The notes under the pieces were generated by a model. That model was not told the origin of the DNA. It ran no database searches and saw nothing but the letters and a program-made list of their open reading frames with translations. 64,000 nucleotides of DNA, taken from positions 146,500 to 210,499 of the forward strand of contig NZ_AKJE01000025.1 of NCBI RefSeq assembly GCF_000282495.1, written 5' to 3'. The DNA comes from Pseudomonas sp. GM79. Lineage in GTDB: Bacteria; Pseudomonadota; Gammaproteobacteria; Pseudomonadales; Pseudomonadaceae. Of this stretch, positions 59,212 through 64,000 are shown one piece after another; within the stretch, counting starts at the first letter, position 1, and each line of letters begins with the position of its first letter. A program made the translations under genes and the position numbers.

Positions 59212-60816
59212 CTATCGGCGAACGACCAGATACAAGCCGACCGCCACCATGATTCCGGCGGGCCAGTGCCCCAGTTCGTTCAACGGGCCTCCGGCGGCGA
59301 GTATCGTGCCACCCGCCAGGTGAGCGGTGCCGAGCAACCGCAGGAACCAGTCGTCCTTGCGCTTGTGCCAAGGGGGCGGCGGGTCGTTGGCATGGGGCTG
59401 GGACATGCGCTCGAGCAGGTCGCGGGCCATGTTGGCCAGGTGCGGGATCTGCTCGAACTGGCTCTGCACGTTGCCGATCAAGGCTTTGGGGCTGACGCGC
59501 TCGCGCATCCAGCGTTCGAGGAACGGCTGGGCGGTGTTCCACAGATCGAGGTCCGGGTACAGCTGACGGCCCAGGCCTTCGATGTTCAACAGGGTTTTTT
59601 GCAGCAATACCAACTGCGGCTGCACTTCCATGTTGAAACGTCGAGCGGTCTGGAACAGGCGCATCAGCACCTGGCCGAAGGAAATATCTTTTAACGGTTT
59701 TTCGAAGATCGGCTCGCACACGGTACGGATCGCTGCTTCGAATTCGTTGAGTTTGGTTTCCGCCGGCACCCAGCCCGAATCGATGTGCAACTGCGCGACA
59801 CGCCGGTAATCACGCTTGAAGAACGCGAACAGGTTGCGCGCCAGATAGTCCTGGTCTTCCGGGGTCAGGCTGCCGACGATGCCGCAGTCGATTGCGATGT
59901 ATTGCGGGCTCCACGGTTGCACGGTGCTGACGAAGATGTTGCCGGGGTGCATGTCGGCATGGAAGAAGCTGTCGCGGAACACTTGGGTGAAGAAGATCTC
60001 CACGCCACGCTCGGCGAGCATTTTCATGTCGGTGCGCTGGTCGGCCAGAGTCGCGAGGTCGGTGACCTGAATCCCGTAGATGCGCTCCATCACCAGCACC
60101 TTCGGCCGGCACCAGTCCCAATAGACTTGCGGCACATACAGCAGTGGCGAGCCGTCGAAGTTGCGCTTCAACTGGCTGGCGTTAGCCGCCTCGCGCAGCA
60201 GGTCGAGTTCGTCGTAGATGGTTTTTTCGTAGTCGCTGACCACGTCCACCGGGTGCAGCAGGCGAGCGTCGGCCGAGAGTTTTTCCGCGGCGCGGGCGAG
60301 GATGAACAGCCACGCCAGGTCCTGCGCAATGATCGGTTTCAGGCCCGGGCGGATCACCTTGACCACCACTTCTTCACCGGTTTTCAGCTGCGCGGCATGC
60401 ACTTGCGCCACCGAAGCCGAGGCCAGCGGTTCGACGTCGAAACGGCTGAAGACTTCACTGATTTTTTTGCCAAGCTGCTCTTCGATCAGCCTGACCGACA
60501 CCTGCGAATCGAACGGCGGCACCCGGTCTTGCAACTTCATCAGTTCATCGGCGATGTCTTCGGGCAGCAGGTCGCGGCGTGTGGACAGGATTTGACCGAA
60601 CTTGATGAAAATCGGCCCCAGGTCCTGCAACGCCAGGCGCAGTCGCGCGCCACGGCTCAGGTCCAGCGTCTTGCGCGGAAACCAGCGCCACGGCAAGGCA
60701 TAGCGCAGCGCCAGCAGAAACCAGGGCAATGGCAGGGCGAACAGCAGGTCATCGAGGCGGTAGCGAATCACAACGCGCTGGATGCGCAACAAACGGCGGA
60801 CGGCAAGCAGCTTCAT
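59212..60816 (-). CDS. ubiB: Ubiquinone biosynthesis ATPase/kinase-like protein UbiB
   Basis: 534 residues of the atypical kinase (ADCK/UbiB) family. The KxGQ motif is in [33 protein letters not shown]. The kinase core has [37 protein letters not shown] and [10 protein letters not shown]. One or two C-terminal membrane helices follow. It is needed for coenzyme Q synthesis, acting with UbiJ and UbiK. The four-base overlap with ubiJ shows coupling. Confidence 0.97.
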   Translation of the reverse strand: MKLLAVRRLLRIQRVVIRYRLDDLLFALPLPWFLLALRYALPWRWFPRKTLDLSRGARLRLALQDLGPIFIKFGQILSTRRDLLPEDIADELMKLQDRVPPFDSQVSVRLIEEQLGKKISEVFSRFDVEPLASASVAQVHAAQLKTGEEVVVKVIRPGLKPIIAQDLAWLFILARAAEKLSADARLLHPVDVVSDYEKTIYDELDLLREAANASQLKRNFDGSPLLYVPQVYWDWCRPKVLVMERIYGIQVTDLATLADQRTDMKMLAERGVEIFFTQVFRDSFFHADMHPGNIFVSTVQPWSPQYIAIDCGIVGSLTPEDQDYLARNLFAFFKRDYRRVAQLHIDSGWVPAETKLNEFEAAIRTVCEPIFEKPLKDISFGQVLMRLFQTARRFNMEVQPQLVLLQKTLLNIEGLGRQLYPDLDLWNTAQPFLERWMRERVSPKALIGNVQSQFEQIPHLANMARDLLERMSQPHANDPPPPWHKRKDDWFLRLLGTAHLAGGTILAAGGPLNELGHWPAGIMVAVGLYLVVRR

Positions 60817-61436
60817 GCGTTATCGCTTGGGTCGAGGGATCGGGAAAGGCGCTCGAAACGCGCCTCGAGACGTTCCAGATCGAGCTTGATCTGGTCCAGT
60901 TCATTAAAACGGGCGTCAGCTTCGCGCTGACCGACGAGGGCGCGCGATTCTTCGGCCAGGTATTCGCCCAGGTTCTGGTTCAGGCTGGCGAACCCTTGTT
61001 GATACCAGCGTGCGCGACTACGCAGGTGACCGCCGAGCAGTTGCGTGGCCACAGGTCCCAGCCAGCGCGAGAGTTCGTACTCCCAGTCCAGCTCAAGGTC
61101 CTGAAGGATCGCCGCCAGTTCCAGCAGCACGCCGCTGTCGCCATCGAGTTCGACTTCTGGTGCATGCAGAATCGAAGTCTTGTCCGTGCTCGTTGCCAGT
61201 TTCAGCAGGCTTGAGGCCGGTGCGCGCAAGGTGCAGTCGGCGCCGGTTTCCCACTGGGAGGCGAGCATCAGGCCTTCATCGCTGGGCAGGATGAGCACTT
61301 GCAGCGCCGGGCTGCGGCAGTCGACGGCAATCACCTTGCCACTCAAATGCGCCAGCCGCGGCAGGGCCGTGCTGTCGAGACGCAGCACCCGGTTCAGGCC
61401 GAGTTCAACGCTGGCGAGCAGGCCGGCCAGCAACAT
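60813..61436 (-). CDS. ubiJ: Ubiquinone biosynthesis accessory factor UbiJ
   Basis: 207 residues: an N-terminal SCP2-like lipid-binding domain ([45 protein letters not shown]) and a C-terminal coiled coil. It carries or holds the lipid intermediate in the aerobic coenzyme Q complex. The start shares TGATG with the ubiE stop. Confidence 0.93.
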   Translation of the reverse strand: MLLAGLLASVELGLNRVLRLDSTALPRLAHLSGKVIAVDCRSPALQVLILPSDEGLMLASQWETGADCTLRAPASSLLKLATSTDKTSILHAPEVELDGDSGVLLELAAILQDLELDWEYELSRWLGPVATQLLGGHLRSRARWYQQGFASLNQNLGEYLAEESRALVGQREADARFNELDQIKLDLERLEARFERLSRSLDPSDNA

Positions 61437-62206
61437 CAGGGCTTGATGCCACGGTGCAGGGCGACGATGCCTGCGGTCATGTTGTGATAGGTCACGCGGT
61501 CGAAACCGGCCTCGACCATCATCGACTTCAGGGTTTCCTGATTCGGGTGCATGCGGATCGATTCGGCCAGGTAGCGATAGCTTTCCGAATCATTGGTGAT
61601 CAACTTGCCCATCAACGGCATGAAGGCGAACGAGTAGGCGTCGTAGGCTTTGGACATCAGCGCGTTGGTCGGTTTGGAGAATTCCAGCACCAGCAAACGG
61701 CCGCCCGGTTTCAGCACGCGCAACATCGAGCGCAGGGCGTCTTCTTTGTGCGTTACGTTGCGCAGGCCGAAAGCGATGGTTACGCAATCGAAATGGTTGT
61801 CCGGGAACGGCAGCTTTTCAGCATCGGCCTGGACGAATTCGACGTTGCCGGACACACCCAGATCCAGCAGGCGGTCACGACCGACCTTGAGCATGGATTC
61901 GTTGATGTCGGCCAACACTACCTGACCCGTCGGTCCCACAAGATGCGAGAACTTGCGGGTCAGGTCGCCCGTGCCGCCGGCGATGTCCAGCACGCGGTTA
62001 CCGGTGCGCACGCCCGACAGCTCGATCGCGAAACGCTTCCACAGACGGTGCATGCCGCCCGACAGGAGGTCGTTCATCAGGTCATACTTGGCGGCTACCG
62101 AGTGGAAAACCTCAGCGACTTTTTCCGCTTTCTGGCTTTCCGGAACGTTTTTGAAGCCGAAGTGAGTGGTGGGTTCGGCATCGCTGCCTTTGCGCTGATC
62201 AGTCAT
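61436..62206 (-). CDS. ubiE: Ubiquinone/menaquinone methyltransferase UbiE
   Basis: 256 residues, the SAM-dependent C-methylase. Signature sequences are [34 protein letters not shown] and [15 protein letters not shown] (SAM site), then [28 protein letters not shown]. The ATG at 62206 ([18 protein letters not shown]) matches the family; the frame opens earlier to 62290. It heads the ubiE-ubiJ-ubiB operon. Confidence 0.97.
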   Translation of the reverse strand: MTDQRKGSDAEPTTHFGFKNVPESQKAEKVAEVFHSVAAKYDLMNDLLSGGMHRLWKRFAIELSGVRTGNRVLDIAGGTGDLTRKFSHLVGPTGQVVLADINESMLKVGRDRLLDLGVSGNVEFVQADAEKLPFPDNHFDCVTIAFGLRNVTHKEDALRSMLRVLKPGGRLLVLEFSKPTNALMSKAYDAYSFAFMPLMGKLITNDSESYRYLAESIRMHPNQETLKSMMVEAGFDRVTYHNMTAGIVALHRGIKP

Positions 62207-62361
62207 ATCGCTGTCACCAAAAGAGAATGCGGGACATTCTAATCCCGGTGGCCTGCTTTGTCTTGGCAAGGCTGAAGGTAAGATAGGCAACTACCGGGAC
62301 GTTTTGACGCATGCAGGGTCAAGATGTCTTGAGCAAGTCACAATAAAGCAGGAGTCATTCG

Positions 62362-62637
62362 ATGGCCCGTATTAGTGTTGAGCGTGCCCACGGCCTGGGT
62401 AAGGAAGCGGCCCGCGAGAAGGCCGACAAGTTGGCGCAGAAACTGTCCGAACAATATGGCCTGGAGCCGCAGTGGTCCGGTGACACCCTGAATCTCAGGC
62501 GCTCGGGTGTAAAAGGGGCGGTGTATGTGGGTGAGGACTCGATCAAGGTCGATGTCGAACTGGGCCTGTTGATGTCTGCCATGAGCGGCACCATCAAATC
62601 GGAAATCGAAAGGGCTCTGGATAAAGCGTTGGCATAA
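62362..62637 (+). CDS. Polyhydroxyalkanoate granule-region protein
   Basis: 91 residues of the small family found beside PHA genes (polyhydroxyalkanoic acid system protein). Characteristic segments are MARISVERAHGLGKEAAREKADKLAQKLSEQYGLEPQWSGDTLNLRRSGVKG and GLLMSAMSGTIKSEIERALDKAL. It is predicted soluble, with helices at both ends. It is divergent from ubiE and lies upstream of phaI, so a role in PHA granules is inferred from context. Confidence 0.85.
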   Translation: MARISVERAHGLGKEAAREKADKLAQKLSEQYGLEPQWSGDTLNLRRSGVKGAVYVGEDSIKVDVELGLLMSAMSGTIKSEIERALDKALA

Positions 62638-62661
62638 TCCGGTCGTTGTATGGAACACGAT

Positions 62662-62756
62662 TAATGTGGGAGCGGGCTTGCTCGCGAATGCGGTGTGTCA
62701 GTCGACATCAATGCTGAATGACACACCGCATTCGCGAGCAAGCCCGCTCCCACATT
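62662..62756. repeat. REPIN before phaI
   Basis: Inverted main-family arms (TGTGGGAGCGGGCTTGCTC and inverse) between the granule-region gene and phaI. Confidence 0.9.
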
Positions 62757-62880
62757 TGTTCTGCGGCTACAGGTTTTGTGTCACTTGTTAGGGTGCCGTT
62801 TCTAATTATTCTCACTACTTTGTGCCTGAGCCCGACTCTCTGCGGGCAGTTCCTCGACCCTTCTGCGCGTGAGGTGCACC

Positions 62881-63303
62881 ATGGCCAAAGTTATTTTGAA
62901 GAAAAAAGTCGACGTTGAGACTAACGCCCTGGGCGACGTCAAATCGTATGCCCGCAAGATCTGGCTCGCTGGCCTGGGTGCTTACACCAAGGTCGGCCAA
63001 GAGGGTAGCGAGTACGTTCAAGAGCTGATCAAGGCTGGTCAAGCTGTTGAAAAGAAAGGCAAAAAAGTAGTCACTGAAAAACTTGAAGCGGCCAATGCCG
63101 AGATCGATGAAGCCAAGAGTGAAGTGAGCACTTTCAAAGGCAAAGTCGAACTTCAACTCGACAAAGTCGAAAGGGCTTTCGATACACGTATCGCAAGTGC
63201 CTTGAATCGTATCGGCATTCCGTCTAAACATGACGTTGAGACACTCTCTGCTAAGCTCGATGAGCTGACGGCATTGCTCGAACGTGTCGCGCGTAAATCT
63301 TAA
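62881..63303 (+). CDS. phaI: Phasin PhaI
   Basis: 140 residues, a PHA-granule surface protein. It has a typical phasin core (YARKIWLAGLGAYTKVGQEGSEYVQELIKAGQAVEKKGKKV) and a heptad-rich C-terminal half for oligomerisation. The ATG at 62881 with GAGGTG upstream is preferred to an upstream ATG at 62869. phaF follows ten bases later, so the two are co-transcribed. Confidence 0.93.
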   Translation: MAKVILKKKVDVETNALGDVKSYARKIWLAGLGAYTKVGQEGSEYVQELIKAGQAVEKKGKKVVTEKLEAANAEIDEAKSEVSTFKGKVELQLDKVERAFDTRIASALNRIGIPSKHDVETLSAKLDELTALLERVARKS

Positions 63304-63313
63304 GGAGAACGGG

Positions 63314-64000
63314 ATGGCTGGTAAAAAGAATACTGAAAAAGAAGGCAGCTCGTGGATCGGGAAGGTCGAAGACTACTCCCGCAAGATCTGGCTGGCTGGT
63401 TTAGGCGTGTACTCGAAGATCGACACTGACGGCAGCAAGCTCTTCGATACATTGGTTAAGGACGGCGAGAAAGCCGAGAAGCTCACCAAGAGCGCTGTCG
63501 GCAAGAAAGTTGATGCCGCCAAGGACTCCGCTTCGTCGGCCAAGTCGCGCATCAGCGGTGTGAAAGATCGTGCACTGGGCAAATGGGATGAGCTGGAAGG
63601 GGCTTTCGACAAGCGCCTGAACAGCGCCATTTCGCGCCTGGGTGTACCGAGCCGCAATGAGGTCAAGGCACTGCACAGCAAGGTCGATACTCTGACCAAG
63701 CAAATCGAAAAACTCACCGGTGCCAAGGTTGCGCCTGTTGCGGCGAAAACCGCGGCGGCCAAACCAGCAGCCAAAAGCGTAGCCAAACCATTGGCCAAGG
63801 CTGCCGCTAAACCGGCAACCAAAACTGCCGCGGCGAAACCTGCAGCTAAAGCGGCCGCCAAACCAGCCGCTAAACCTGCAGTTAAAACCGCAGCAGCCAA
63901 ACCCGCCGCGGCGAAAAAGCCAGCAGCCAAGAAGCCTGCAGTGAAAAAACCGGCCGCCCCGAAAGCGGCTGCACCGAAACCAGTAGTGGCTGGCGCCAAG
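63314..64000 (+). CDS. phaF: Phasin PhaF (3' end cut by window)
   Basis: The first 229 residues are visible. The N-terminal phasin domain (WIGKVEDYSRKIWLAGLGVYSKIDTDGSKLF ... KWDELEGAFDKRLNSAISRLGVPSRNEV) resembles PhaI. From about residue 140 it is a histone H1-like tail of repeated AAKPAA and KKPA units that binds DNA. PhaF coats PHA granules and links them to the nucleoid. AAGGAG precedes the ATG. The frame is still open at the right edge. Confidence 0.95.
   Translation, partial: MAGKKNTEKEGSSWIGKVEDYSRKIWLAGLGVYSKIDTDGSKLFDTLVKDGEKAEKLTKSAVGKKVDAAKDSASSAKSRISGVKDRALGKWDELEGAFDKRLNSAISRLGVPSRNEVKALHSKVDTLTKQIEKLTGAKVAPVAAKTAAAKPAAKSVAKPLAKAAAKPATKTAAAKPAAKAAAKPAAKPAVKTAAAKPAAAKKPAAKKPAVKKPAAPKAAAPKPVVAGAK

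Overview
This window is chromosomal DNA of a Pseudomonas, most likely of the P. fluorescens group. The gene order matches what is known for that genus (rhodanese-grxC-secB; glnA...ntrB-ntrC; the full hut cluster; pip-dtd-opgG-opgH; hisIE-tatABC; ubiE-ubiJ-ubiB; phaI-phaF). Coding regions are GC-rich, and the intergenic gaps carry many copies of the P. fluorescens-type REP/REPIN hairpin (GTGGGAGCGGGCTTGCTC and its inverse). No tRNA, rRNA, phage, IS element, CRISPR or defence island was recognised. This is core, vertically inherited sequence.

Layout. 1-4.7 kb: the start of envC, then gpmI, a cysteine-less rhodanese, grxC, secB, trmL and a small membrane-anchored protein. 4.66-11.7 kb is a nitrogen-control block on the minus strand. 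It holds glnA, a secreted chorismate mutase, two DUF4124 envelope proteins and ntrB-ntrC. Past a terminator lies a three-module tandem repeat that fits the NtrC/sigma54-dependent small RNA NrsZ. Sigma54 boxes can be read upstream of glnA, ntrB and nrsZ. 11.7-28.9 kb: thiI, typA, a cysteine-cluster protein, glgP, a giant DUF2339 membrane protein with DUF3999, fbp, DUF924, an amino-acid-type chemoreceptor and two small lipoproteins.

29.0-45.3 kb is the histidine-utilisation (hut) cluster. hutF diverges from hutC-hutD-hutU-(CodB-like transporter)-hutX-hutW-hutV-hutH1-hutH2-hutT-hutI-hutG. Together these genes import histidine or urocanate and degrade histidine through urocanate, imidazolonepropionate, formiminoglutamate and formylglutamate to glutamate. 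HutC operators (TGTA-N2-TACA) sit in the hutF/hutC gap and over the predicted sigma54 start site of hutU. The first of the two histidase-like genes lacks the Ala-Ser-Gly triad that forms the MIO cofactor, so it is unlikely to be a normal ammonia-lyase.

45.6-54 kb: an orphan betaine-type binding protein, an esterase, pip, dtd, and opgG-opgH for osmoregulated periplasmic glucans, preceded by a possible leader peptide. 54-62.2 kb, minus strand: an HBM-type chemoreceptor, rsmE, tatC-tatB-tatA, hisE-hisI, and the ubiquinone genes ubiB-ubiJ-ubiE. 62.3 kb to the end: a PHA-granule-region protein and the phasins phaI and phaF, the last cut by the window edge.

I did not find an undescribed multi-gene system. 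The observations most worth following are the MIO-less HutH1, the NrsZ locus with its promoter and enhancer, the opgG leader ORF, the rhodanese without cysteine and the DUF2339/DUF3999 pair.
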